64,000 bases of DNA from an uncultured candidate division Zixibacteria bacterium. Lineage in GTDB: Bacteria; Zixibacteria; MSB-5A5; SM1-73. The position numbers were made by a program, and so were the translations under genes. Positions 35,355-45,053 of the stretch are shown one piece after another. Positions within the stretch are counted from its first letter, which is position 1, and every line of letters starts with the position of its first letter. The stretch is from the NCBI GenBank assembly GCA_903908285.1, contig CAIVRH010000025.1, positions 43,034 to 107,033 of the forward strand, read 5' to 3'. Under the pieces are notes generated by a model that searched no databases, was not told the origin of the DNA, and saw only the letters and a program-made list of their open reading frames with translations.

Positions 35355-37088
35355 TTAATACTCGAATTTATAAACCACCGCTCCCAATCCGGAAGGCGCC
35401 TGGTAAATATCCTCAAGTTTCAATCTTGAATCCTCCGGTGTTTTGGAAGGATCTACCAGTGGCTCCAAAAGAAAGGTCAAGTCCTCCCTCCAAGAGGCTT
35501 CCTTTCCCAAACTGATCACAAGATAATCAATTTTATTCTTTTTGGCAAATTCTATTATGCTCTCAAAGGGAGCATAAGGTACCGTATAGGTCACCCGATT
35601 GCAGTAAAAAAAGAAGGTATCTCCGGTAAGAAACATCACCACTGCGCCTGGGGGAAGATTTCGGTCTGCCCATAAACCCAACTGCTTGAACTCCTCGGTG
35701 CCCCGTTTTATGCTCTGGAACTGGTTGGCGTAGTCATCCGCCTTCCGGGTGGTTTCGGCCCAAGAGAAAATCGATAAAAATGCGACAGTAGAAAGGATCA
35801 CCAGGGAGCCGAGGCGGATCTTTTTAGGGACGACCGGTCGACGGACGTAGGCGGTCAAGGTATTTTTTAGATTGATTATCCCCGCGACCGAAAGCATTAC
35901 CAATAGAGGAGAATAAGGCTCCACCAATCGTCCCGACGGGGAAAAGAAAATGGGCATGGTGAGCAGGGGAGTAAATGCGCACAAAAGGAAGATACGTTTT
36001 ACCCCTCCCTCTTTATCCAGCTTCCAGGAGAATAAATAATAAAGAGACGGCAAAAAGAAAAGAAGGAAGAAGGAATTTACCTTCTTGATTCCGGCAAGGG
36101 TGCGTTTGAGATAATTGCCAAAGAAACCGGGGGTGGTTAATAAACCGGTCATGCTCTCTTTGCCCAAAAGGACTTTTCCCTTGACCTCCCCATCCGGGGT
36201 CAATCCGTCCAGCACCTCGGCGAAAGATTTTCTCATCTTAAGATAATTATCCTCACCGGAGTAAGCATATTGTTTGAGAATATTATGGGCGGTCTTCCCG
36301 CTTAAAATCCAGTGCCCGGTCTGGGAGTGCATAAAGCCGATATAGGGTAAAGCCAGAATCGAAAAACCGCAAAGGGAGACTATGAGCATAATCATGGTTT
36401 GAGCTTTTTTCTCGATCCTTCTTTTCAGCCCGATCACCAGAAACAAAAGAAGGAAGAAAGCGAAAGCCACCAAAAACTCGGGACGGGTGAGATAACAGAT
36501 GCCACCCAGAATTCCGAACAAGACTGCATACAGATAGGATTTTTTAGAGAGCAAAAGCCATCCGCAAAGAAGCGCCAGCATGAGGAAAAAGGAGTAGGTG
36601 GCCTCGGAAAGAGGAACGGCAGAGATGACCACCGAGGCAGGAAAGAAGACCACCAGGAGGGTCCCTAAGTAAGCGGTGGGATAGGCCAAGATTTTTTTGG
36701 CCAAATAGAAAAACGGAACCACCGTCAGACTCCCCAGGAAAACCGAGACCGCATAAGAGGCGGATTCCAAGTCTTTCGTGAAAAGCGAGAAAAGAAAGGT
36801 CATAAACGGATAAAAGGGAGACCAAACCACCGACCACCAGTGAAGGCCGTGTCCGGTTTTTATTCCCCAGGCGATTTTCCCGTAGATGGCGGCATCGCCG
36901 GCAAGAGGTATACGATAATAGGTGAGAACGGAGAGGCGGACTAAAAGGGCAATCAAAAACAAAATTCCCAGAAAGGTCAGTTCCACCCACCTTTTCTGGA
37001 GGGTGGTGTCGATCCCCGGAGAGATAAAGCATCCGGGTGTTTTATGGTCTTTTTGAAATGAGCCGGCTTTAGATTTCTTGTTTTTCAT
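35355..37088 (-). CDS. GT-C family membrane glycosyltransferase (PMT/ArnT-like)
   Basis: The 577-residue protein has a first transmembrane helix (FLGILFLIALLVRLSVLTYY) followed by GDAAIYGKIAWGI, where the aspartate in the first periplasmic loop is the catalytic position of GT-C lipid-sugar-dependent transferases (GT39/GT83-like). About ten to eleven further helices and a C-terminal soluble domain (about 455-577) follow. It probably moves a sugar from a polyprenyl phosphate donor to a lipid or protein in the periplasm. Acceptor and sugar are unknown. ATG 37088 is chosen over the adjoining TTG. Confidence 0.78.
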   Translation of the reverse strand: MKNKKSKAGSFQKDHKTPGCFISPGIDTTLQKRWVELTFLGILFLIALLVRLSVLTYYRIPLAGDAAIYGKIAWGIKTGHGLHWWSVVWSPFYPFMTFLFSLFTKDLESASYAVSVFLGSLTVVPFFYLAKKILAYPTAYLGTLLVVFFPASVVISAVPLSEATYSFFLMLALLCGWLLLSKKSYLYAVLFGILGGICYLTRPEFLVAFAFFLLLFLVIGLKRRIEKKAQTMIMLIVSLCGFSILALPYIGFMHSQTGHWILSGKTAHNILKQYAYSGEDNYLKMRKSFAEVLDGLTPDGEVKGKVLLGKESMTGLLTTPGFFGNYLKRTLAGIKKVNSFFLLFFLPSLYYLFSWKLDKEGGVKRIFLLCAFTPLLTMPIFFSPSGRLVEPYSPLLVMLSVAGIINLKNTLTAYVRRPVVPKKIRLGSLVILSTVAFLSIFSWAETTRKADDYANQFQSIKRGTEEFKQLGLWADRNLPPGAVVMFLTGDTFFFYCNRVTYTVPYAPFESIIEFAKKNKIDYLVISLGKEASWREDLTFLLEPLVDPSKTPEDSRLKLEDIYQAPSGLGAVVYKFEY

Positions 37089-37091
37089 CAA

Positions 37092-37343
37092 AAGTTGAAT
37101 GGGCTATCTTATTATTTCAATAAAGGATATTGGTTTTGGCTGAAAATACCCTTCTTTATTTCCCTGCCTCACCGGGGGAGGGGGGATGATAGAAAAAAGC
37201 GCGTAGTTTTATACCCCGGTAGGTGGTACCAAGATCGTGGGCGGGTACCCATACCCGACCGAAATTGGCGGGGCTGGGAGCCCTTCAGGGTGAATCCCCT
37301 CAGGATGAACCCCGCCTACGTTTTATTGTATTTCAAACAAACT
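37092..37343. repeat. Repeat-bearing gap between glycosyltransferase and rnpB
   Basis: 252 bp with GGTCGGGTATGGGTACCCGCCC-like inverted units (about 37236-37260) and CCTTCAGGGTGAATCCCCTC at about 37283-37302, related to the units at 15740-15770 and 63700. No gene. Confidence 0.5.
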
Positions 37344-37745
37344 GCCAGAGCAGAAAATAAGCCGAGTTCTGTGTTCCCGCCAAAGGCGGGATGATGATCA
37401 TCCATCTAGGTCCCCAGTCGCCTGAAGACTCCAGCAACCTACCCGGAAGTGATTCCTTCGCTTTCGCTCAGGAGTGAAGCGGGCAACTTCGTTCTTCCTT
37501 ACTTGGTCTTGCTCTTTTTGGTGGGGCTTGCCCAGGTCCATGTTTCCATGAAAACGGGTGGTCTCTTACACCGCCTTTTCACCCTTGCCCTTCGACTACG
37601 CTCAGGGCGGTATGTTTTCTGTGGCGCTTTCCGTTCCTTTCGGACCCACGCGTTACGTGGCACCTTGCCCTGAAGAGCTCGGACTTTCCTCCCCTCGATC
37701 CCGCCAATGGCGGGACTTAAGGGCGATCATCTATTCTGCTCTGGC
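37344..37745 (-). ncRNA. rnpB: RNase P RNA (class A)
   Basis: On the minus strand the hallmark 5' element GAGGAAAGTCCGAGCTC (about 37677-37693) and the 3' element ACAGAACTCGGCTTA (about 37358-37374) are present. GCCAGAGCAGAA-type ends (37734-37745 and 37344-37355) pair to form P1. Further class A segments are visible: AAGGGTGAAAAGGCGGTGTAAGAGACCACC and GGTAGGTTGCTGGAGTCTTCAGG (each shown in part by these cores). It is the catalytic RNA that trims the 5' ends of tRNAs. Two of its peripheral helices consist of the window's intergenic repeat 'CCCTTCGACTACGCTCAGGG' (37587-37608; variant at 37455-37473). Confidence 0.93.
37587..37608. repeat. Intergenic repeat forming a helix of RNase P RNA
   Basis: GCCCTTCGACTACGCTCAGG-GC is the same unit as TCCTTCGACTTCGCTCAGGA at 63498-63518 and about 61696-61716. 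A second variant, CCTTCGCTTTCGCTCAGGA, is at 37455-37473, also within rnpB. Confidence 0.7.
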
Positions 37746-37832
37746 AATTCTAATTTTTCTATGATAACCTCTTTTGTACCATCAAACCAATAGAAATACG
37801 TTTTCTTTGATTAACCATGAACATAAAAAATT

Positions 37833-38564
37833 CTATTTTGTTATGATTCTATAGCTTAAACCCAGACTGACCGCATTTTCAGAGATCCCCTGACTTCGCC
37901 CCAATCTGCCAGCCAAGTTCAGCTGCCAGTTTTTTGCAAATTCAAAATCCGTTTTTATCAGAAAACCATTGGTATCATAAGGCCCGATTATGCTAAGTCC
38001 CAGCCAATAGGAAACCTTCCGGCTGGCTTTTCCCCCTACCCCCAAATCAAGATAGCCTCCTCCGGAATAAAGCGGAACCGATTCCATCAGATGAGCCGAA
38101 AAATAAAACCGGGGATTTCCGATCCTTAGATGACCACTGGGAAAATTTCTTGCGGTTCCGAGATCCCTCCAATATAAGTCTTTCTGTGATGAGAAAAATC
38201 CGGCTCCTATACCGAAATATTCCCATTCAAAAGCAAAATCCGGATTGAAGTAGAAATTGGTTGCTCTCTTATCCGGTGAATACGCTGGTTCCCAAGAAGA
38301 TCGGATAGGCTCCCGGATAAAACCGCCCCGGAACCCGATCCGGAACGGGGATTTGGGTTTATGGTCGATGGAGAAGCCCAAATCTCCATAAGGGATTCTC
38401 TGTTTATTTAGCACTTGTCCCTCACAGCCCCGGGAGACATAAGCATAGGAACCTGCACCACCGGCAAGTTTGAGGTTGGTTTCGGAGCTATCCGGATTCT
38501 CCCCTTGCATACCGACCACCAAAGGAAACAAAAAAAGAAGGCCAAAATATTTGAGTTTTATCAA
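37833..38564 (-). CDS. Predicted outer-membrane beta-barrel protein
   Basis: The 243-residue protein starts at TTG 38564 after AGAGAGGTGAGA. A signal peptide (MIKLKYFGLLFLFPLVVGMQG) is followed by alternating amphipathic strands rich in aromatic residues and glycine (FRIGFRGGFI, FYFNPDFAFEW, GGYLDLGVGGKA, WLGLSIIG, WQLNLAGRLG) and ends with AVSLGLSYRIITK, a typical C-terminal strand. No known family is recognised. It stands alone downstream of a zincin-like gene. Confidence 0.65.
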   Translation of the reverse strand: MIKLKYFGLLFLFPLVVGMQGENPDSSETNLKLAGGAGSYAYVSRGCEGQVLNKQRIPYGDLGFSIDHKPKSPFRIGFRGGFIREPIRSSWEPAYSPDKRATNFYFNPDFAFEWEYFGIGAGFFSSQKDLYWRDLGTARNFPSGHLRIGNPRFYFSAHLMESVPLYSGGGYLDLGVGGKASRKVSYWLGLSIIGPYDTNGFLIKTDFEFAKNWQLNLAGRLGRSQGISENAVSLGLSYRIITK

Positions 38565-38755
38565 ATCTCACCTCTCTCTTTGTTTAAGGAATAATTTCAA
38601 ATGACAGCACTAACTGTGCATACGCCGGATTTGCAGCAGCTTCTCCAAGTAGAAACAATCTGGTTATGGTTTTTCGCATATTCCTCTCGAAATTCCGTGG
38701 GCAGATCCAAATCGAAGTCTAGCGGCCAAATCCGCCCGCCGTCCACGCAGTTAAG

Positions 38756-39928
38756 CTACCTGGGTTGTTTTTCCGAATTCAGATAGAAATCATCGTAGAT
38801 TTTCTTTATGTTTCCCGGCGACAGTCTGCCGCTGGCAATCATCCGGACTAAGAAATCCCGGAACAGCTCGCCTTTCTGATTGTAATTCTCATCTTTCATC
38901 ACCCGGTATAAAGCCACTGCAAAAACATGCATTCCGTCATCACTTTCTTTCCATCTTAGATGCGCTTCCTTTTCTATTTTGAGCTTCTCATCGATGATCT
39001 GCTCCAGCGCCTGAACGCAATCCTCCTCCAGGTAACCCTCGAAGGAATTGTAGCCAAAAGCCGGGTTATGATTTTCGATTTTGTCCGTCAAAAACTGATC
39101 TTGCTTCAAAAGATAAAGCGTTTTCTTCAGCTCCGGGTCGTGGGCCAGATCATACGGCGGGTGCATCATTTCGTGCACCGCATTTCGCAGGACTATCTGG
39201 AAAGGCCAAGCCACATCCGTCAGAAACCTGGTGCCGGTGACTTTTATGCCGTGCGGCTGGGAATAGTACAGCATGAAAACCGTGATCCGGTTCGAGGGCA
39301 GGGCAAAACCAAGCATAATTTCCACTTCCTTTATCACATTATATCCGGGAAGATCCTTTTCGATCTGCCTGATCTTTTGGCTCACCCGGGGGAGCACATT
39401 CCGAGCCCAGTAAGACTCAAACTGAATATTTTTCAGAAACAAGAGTATGGTTTTAAGATCTTCCCTAACTCCTTCAAATAACCTCCAATCCTCTTCACTG
39501 TAGTAAGGAGTCTGTTTCAAATTGCTTTGCATCCGGTCGCTGTTCTTGAGGGTCTTGAGCATGTCGTCCAGCGTTTGGTCATCCGTAGCGGAAAAATACA
39601 GGCACAGGGAGGCGGAGATGATGCCCTGGTTTTCGTCTTTGATCTTCCGTTTCAGATCCGCCAAAGCCGCTTGCGCAGCGGGAGTGAGGAGTGGTTTGAA
39701 TTCCCGATATTCGTTCGGATAGTATTCGACATAGAACGAATCTCCGGTCAGCGTATTCAAAAAGCACAGCAGGTCAAATTTGAAAGAAGGCTCAATGCGC
39801 CAATTGGTGGTGGCGTGCAGTTGGGTTTTTCCTTGGGGCACTTCCCCGACAGCCCCGGTCCAATTGGCTGAAATGATCAGACCGTAAAAAATAACTGCCG
39901 CTAATTTGGGGGCCAACTTATAGTTCAT
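38756..39928 (-). CDS. Secreted zincin-like (HEXXH) protein of unknown family
   Basis: The start is placed at ATG 39928 (MNYKLAPKLAAVIFYGLII), which begins a signal peptide after an AAGGCG Shine-Dalgarno-like site. The frame is open 28 codons further but the extension is polar. The 390-residue product contains VHEMMHPPYDLAHD with HEMMH at about residues 252-256, a zinc-metallopeptidase motif, and a later acidic helix (EGYLEEDCVQALEQ) that could give the third ligand. The rest is helical. It resembles uncharacterised exported zincins; the substrate is unknown. Confidence 0.65.
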   Translation of the reverse strand: MNYKLAPKLAAVIFYGLIISANWTGAVGEVPQGKTQLHATTNWRIEPSFKFDLLCFLNTLTGDSFYVEYYPNEYREFKPLLTPAAQAALADLKRKIKDENQGIISASLCLYFSATDDQTLDDMLKTLKNSDRMQSNLKQTPYYSEEDWRLFEGVREDLKTILLFLKNIQFESYWARNVLPRVSQKIRQIEKDLPGYNVIKEVEIMLGFALPSNRITVFMLYYSQPHGIKVTGTRFLTDVAWPFQIVLRNAVHEMMHPPYDLAHDPELKKTLYLLKQDQFLTDKIENHNPAFGYNSFEGYLEEDCVQALEQIIDEKLKIEKEAHLRWKESDDGMHVFAVALYRVMKDENYNQKGELFRDFLVRMIASGRLSPGNIKKIYDDFYLNSEKQPR

Positions 39929-40054
39929 CTTATCGCCTTGATTTAATGCGGACGCTATTGATCGATTTCCCCCCGCTTGATTTCTGTTCCATTGGGGATG
40001 ATGTTGAATCATCTATGGAATTTCTTTTTCATCTTTGTAGCTTATCCAATGTTT

Positions 40055-40243
40055 TTAGCTTGTTCTTTTAATAATCTGATCAGGTCTTCGGTGTCCATTT
40101 TTCTCCAAAAGATCGAGCAGCTCTTTAGTCTTTTTAAACATCAGCTGGAATCTTTCCTGCAAAGTCAAAGACAAAAGATAAGAAAGCTCGAATTCGATCT
40201 CTTCTTCTTCGTCATGGTCATTTAGCTTTAATATAGGGACCAT
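40055..40243 (-). CDS. Small acidic/helical protein of unknown function
   Basis: 62 residues (MVPILKLNDHDEEEEIEFEL...). An acidic start leads to a helix with LLSLTLQERFQLMFKKTKEL, then HRRPDQIIKRTS. I recall similar small proteins placed in front of nucleotidyltransferase genes, but none is next to it, so it may be an orphan antitoxin-like protein. It has a possible start at ATG 40243. Function not predictable. Confidence 0.5.
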   Translation of the reverse strand: MVPILKLNDHDEEEEIEFELSYLLSLTLQERFQLMFKKTKELLDLLEKNGHRRPDQIIKRTS

Positions 40244-40366
40244 ATGTTTATTCCCAATTCTGAATATTGCTTGATCTTAACGATCGAGACAAACGATTTG
40301 AGTTTTTAGCCTTTAAAACATATTTTATTTCTGTGGCATCAGTTCCTTGAGACTTGACACAAAATA

Positions 40367-42058
40367 TCAGTCCTTGTGCTGCTCTAGATATTTTTTCCCT
40401 TTTTCTGTAATTTCCCATATCCCAGTTGGAGAATCGGAGCGTAATAACCCTGCTATTTTCATTTTCAATCTCTCCCAACAAGCACTGTTTCGCCATCGTA
40501 TAGATTTCCCACTCGGGAGTAGTTCAAAATCCTTAGATTTAAGTATATTGTTCATCTCAACTTCAACACTATCCAAAATTTCATTCATTTCTCCCCTTCC
40601 CCCGAGCTTCATAAGAACCTTTAATATTGGAATACGGAATGTTTCGTTAGGTGTTCGTTCACCTCTATGTGCCCTACCAAGTACTCGCCTTTGACGAAGC
40701 GTATTCACATTAATATTTGTGGTTGTTGTGTTCAATTCCTCCCTGTCTAAATGCCTGCTTCTATTACAATACCTATGCGATAATCTTGCATTTGAAGGTA
40801 TCGTCTTGCCTCCACGCCAATACTGTACGACATGGTCTATTTCAGCGTCATCAATAATATGAATTCTCTGACCACAGATAGCACATGTTGGGGTTGATTC
40901 CCAGAGCTGGGTTTTGTATCGAAGCGAGAAGGTTCGAGGTTCAGTTAATGGGACGCCCATGATTTCTTTAAGTACAGAAAGCCATTTGTCAAAACGGGTA
41001 AAAATCCTACTTCTATCGTTTGTCCCAATTGTTACCGCTTCTCTAAAATCGATATCATGCGACATTAACCAAAGAAGTTCTTCCCTAATCGAATCACTGT
41101 TTGGAATAACTTGATTTTCTTCATACAGAGAGAAACCAAACATTACAACATCAAACAATCCCTTATTAATCCTATGTATTTCCCAATAACCATTAGGGTC
41201 TTTTGTAGAACCGATTTCAAAACGCCTAAAAGCCTGATTACCAAACACTGTTTTCGATAGTCTGACGGATTTTTTAAAAGCCTTTCTAAGCTCTTTATCC
41301 TCAGCATCTTTCAGGTTTCTGTACTGCTCCATCTCTTTGTTAAGAAAGTGCTTCATGGAAGGTGTATACTTTAGATATGTGTTATGGTAGAAACCGAAGA
41401 AACGCAAGATCAGTTCCCTGTCCTGCATACGATAGTGTGGCTCATTCAAGCCTAATAGGAACTGTATGTCTTTATCTTCGGTCAGGTCTTGAAGGAGATC
41501 ATTGTATTTGCCACGATATACGCAATTTCTAAGCTCTTGCGCATTAAGTTGAACTGCTCCTGTATTTAACCTCTCAAAGATTTCGAATTTTACATCTGGA
41601 TGGGATTCCTTTCTGACCTCAATAATTCGAATGGTAGCATTTTCAAATTTGTCTTGAAGACTTTGCGGTACATCTTGAAATTTCTGACCGTTGAGTTCAC
41701 TTAAGATTGTCAATCCGCTTAAACGAAGTTTATTTTCTAGAAAGTTCATAAATGCATTAAGCCTTTGCTGTCCATCGATGACTGCATATGTGCTGTCAGA
41801 TTCCTCGCTTAAATAAATGACTGGTATAGGTACCTCAAGTAAAACTGATTCGATCAAACGACTGGATTTTGCATTATCCCAGACGTTAAGCCTCTGAAAA
41901 CCTGGTCGTAACTCCAGATTACCTTTCTGATATTGGCGATATAGCTCAAAAATGCTTCTGTCTGGCTTGTCTGTGTAGACACGTCTTTCTTTAGGCAGGA
42001 CTTCTGTTGGCTGTTCTTCTTCTTGCTGTTCGTCGAATTCGAGGTTATCATCTTTCAT
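40367..42058 (-). CDS. GmrSD-like restriction protein: DUF262 + HNH + Mrr_N winged helix
   Basis: The start is placed at ATG 42058 (MKDDNLEFDEQQEEEQPTEV); a TTG 27 codons upstream falls in a palindromic repeat. The 563-residue product has a DUF262 domain (about 35-330, signature IDGQQRLNAF near residue 90; a ParB-like NTPase fold), an HNH nuclease (CAICGQR...DAEIDHVVQ...RYCNRSRHL, about 393-440) and a C-terminal Mrr_N-type winged helix (ILKVLMKLGG, LPSGKSIRWRN, SDSPTGIWEITEKGK, about 460-560). GmrS and GmrD-type proteins cut modified phage DNA; the Mrr_N domain may read DNA. AT-rich compared with its neighbours, suggesting transfer. Confidence 0.82.
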   Translation of the reverse strand: MKDDNLEFDEQQEEEQPTEVLPKERRVYTDKPDRSIFELYRQYQKGNLELRPGFQRLNVWDNAKSSRLIESVLLEVPIPVIYLSEESDSTYAVIDGQQRLNAFMNFLENKLRLSGLTILSELNGQKFQDVPQSLQDKFENATIRIIEVRKESHPDVKFEIFERLNTGAVQLNAQELRNCVYRGKYNDLLQDLTEDKDIQFLLGLNEPHYRMQDRELILRFFGFYHNTYLKYTPSMKHFLNKEMEQYRNLKDAEDKELRKAFKKSVRLSKTVFGNQAFRRFEIGSTKDPNGYWEIHRINKGLFDVVMFGFSLYEENQVIPNSDSIREELLWLMSHDIDFREAVTIGTNDRSRIFTRFDKWLSVLKEIMGVPLTEPRTFSLRYKTQLWESTPTCAICGQRIHIIDDAEIDHVVQYWRGGKTIPSNARLSHRYCNRSRHLDREELNTTTTNINVNTLRQRRVLGRAHRGERTPNETFRIPILKVLMKLGGRGEMNEILDSVEVEMNNILKSKDFELLPSGKSIRWRNSACWERLKMKIAGLLRSDSPTGIWEITEKGKKYLEQHKD

Positions 42059-42130
42059 GTTTCTATACCTCGTTATTAAATGTATTGTTGGAAAACCTGC
42101 GGTCGTCCGATATAAGAAAAGAGAGTTCTG

Positions 42131-42159
42131 TAGGGGCAACTCATGAGTTGTCCCTACAA
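42131..42159. repeat. Palindromic repeat (GTAGGGGCAACTC family)
   Basis: GTAGGGGCAACTC-AT-GAGTTGTCCCTAC lies between guaB and the DUF262 gene. It differs by about two bases from the copy inside valS (57614-57641). Confidence 0.8.
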
Positions 42160-42162
42160 AAT

Positions 42163-43668
<1,506 letters not shown>

Positions 43669-43709
43669 TCAAAGATTTTTTATTTTTCTCTTTGAATTTT
43701 TAATTTCTT

Positions 43710-44429
43710 CTAGCCCGATTCCTCGGTCCAGATCAGCATCCTACCGCAGTTGTCACAGGTATAGACCTTGTCTCCTTTTCTTATCTCCTGGATGATTTGA
43801 GGCGGAACCGATTTGTGACATGATCCGCAGGCTCTCTTTCGGATGGCCACCATCACCGTGTTACCTCTCCCCTTTCTCACCCGCTCGTAGGTAGCCAACA
43901 GTTTTTTGTCTATCCTCACCGTGACGTTCTTCCGCTCCCCCTCCTTGATCTTCACCTTATCCTGAATGGAGGATAGCTGCTGCCTTAGACCCACCAGTTG
44001 GGTGTTGTTGTTTTTCTCCACTTCTTCCAGCCTCTCCCGGTATTGTTTGATCTGCTCTGTCAGCTCGTCGATGCGGGTGAGGGTTTTCAATATATCCTCT
44101 TCGTTGGCGGAGATTTTGACTTTGCGGTTGGCGATCTCGGTGGTTAAAGCGTCGTATTCCTTGTTGGTTTTGATCTCCTTCATCTGTTTTTGGAATTTAG
44201 TCAACTCCTGATTGAGGGTATCCAATTCCAGCTCCAGGTTGCTGTGCAGAATGGTTTGTTCCCCCAGCTCCCGTTCCGAAGTCGCCAGCGCATCCCGGGT
44301 ACCCTCGATCTCCTTTTCCAAGTTGTTTATCATCTCCGGCAGATAATCTTTGGATCTTTCCAGCTCGCTCATATCGTAATCGATGTTTTGCAGCTTTTGA
44401 AGCATCTCCATGTCTTTTTCTATATCCAT
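43710..44429 (-). CDS. Coiled-coil protein with C4 zinc ribbon (DUF164/CdsZ family)
   Basis: The 239-residue protein is almost wholly a coiled coil (about 1-185, heptads such as LEKEIEGTRDALATSERELG) and ends in a zinc ribbon with CGSCHKSVPPQ (near residue 203) and CDNCGRMLIW (near 226). The family is often next to the rnpB or Nif3 genes and has been linked to flagellar and type III secretion factors; here no such context exists. SD AAGGAGAAGG precedes the ATG. A terminator hairpin sits directly upstream (44444-44483). Confidence 0.8.
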   Translation of the reverse strand: MDIEKDMEMLQKLQNIDYDMSELERSKDYLPEMINNLEKEIEGTRDALATSERELGEQTILHSNLELELDTLNQELTKFQKQMKEIKTNKEYDALTTEIANRKVKISANEEDILKTLTRIDELTEQIKQYRERLEEVEKNNNTQLVGLRQQLSSIQDKVKIKEGERKNVTVRIDKKLLATYERVRKGRGNTVMVAIRKRACGSCHKSVPPQIIQEIRKGDKVYTCDNCGRMLIWTEESG

Positions 44430-44443
44430 TCCTTCTCCTTGCT

Positions 44444-44483
44444 ATAAAAAAGAAAAAGTGTCCTGCAAAATGCGGGACACTTT
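44444..44483 (-). terminator. Intrinsic terminator just upstream of the zinc-ribbon gene
   Basis: On the minus strand AAAGTGTCCCGC-attt-TGCAGGACACTTT forms a near-perfect 12-bp stem (44455-44483), followed by TTTTTCTTTTTT. It would end minus-strand transcripts that begin at tRNA-Val. The next gene starts only 15 bases after it, so it could instead act as an attenuator. Confidence 0.8.
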
Positions 44484-44774
44484 ATCACCTACTCTCTTAC
44501 CCTATGATTAAAATAAATCAGAAATATCTTTTTCAACTTATCCTCACTCCCCCTAAATTACTTGAAACCGTTCAACTCTCCTTGAAAATTAGGGTCTGTA
44601 TTAATGCTATTTTTCGTTTTTAGGTTTGGGTTTAGTTCGGCCCGCTCACCACAAGTCGGTTAGGCATCGGTTTCGGATTGCGGTTTCGTTGTTCGTTCGT
44701 TTTTGCGACTTTACGAGAGCCGTCAAAAAATACGCATCCGATACCGATAAACACATATCGCAACCTTTCAAACA
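44484..44774. other. Region between tRNA-Val and the terminator
   Basis: About 290 bases with no open frame of note. Scattered 'CGGTTTCG' and 'CCGATACCGATAAAC' units form weak inverted pairs (for example GCATCGGTTTCGG near 44663 with ATCCGATACCGAT near 44736). A trailer or small RNA is possible, but no known family is recognised. Confidence 0.35.
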
Positions 44775-44851
44775 TGGTGGGCAATACTGGATTTGAACCA
44801 GTGACCTTTCGGATGTGAACCGAACGCTCTAACCAACTGAGCTAATCGCCC
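44775..44851 (-). tRNA. tRNA-Val (anticodon CAC)
   Basis: A complete cloverleaf reads on the minus strand: acceptor GGGCGAT/ATTGCCC with one G-T pair, D arm GCTC..GAGC with TTGGTTA, anticodon stem TTCGG/CCGAA with loop TTCACAT (anticodon CAC, Val), T arm ACTGG TTCAAAT CCAGT, and an encoded ACCA end. Confidence 0.96.
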
Positions 44852-44907
44852 AGGTATTTTTCCTTTGGGCAGAATAGTTACAGGACTCCTCCAATTTTTC
44901 ACGGGCT

Positions 44908-44936
44908 AATATATGTCATTCGATTTTATTTGTCAA
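44908..44936 (-). promoter_or_regulatory. Promoter of tRNA-Val
   Basis: On the minus strand TTGACA (44931-44936), 17 bases, TATATT (44908-44913). The start would fall near 44901, giving a 5' leader of about 50 bases before the tRNA. Confidence 0.8.
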
Positions 44937-44983
44937 TATCCCCGGGAAATTTCTGAAAAATAAATTTTACTTAAATAAGGATT

Positions 44984-45046
44984 TTAGACTAAGACAGAAA
45001 CGGAGACTAAAGAAAAACTTAACCCGTATCCGTCTTGGTCTTAGTC
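44984..45046. other. Long hairpin after the prolyl oligopeptidase gene
   Basis: GACTAAGACAGAAACGGAG (from 44987) and its inverse TCCGTCTTGGTCTTAGTC (to about 45045) form an 18-bp imperfect stem. It sits just past the stop of the peptidase gene on the minus strand, and before the tRNA promoter. No clear T run follows, so a terminator role is uncertain. Confidence 0.45.
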
Positions 45047-45053
45047 TTTGAAC

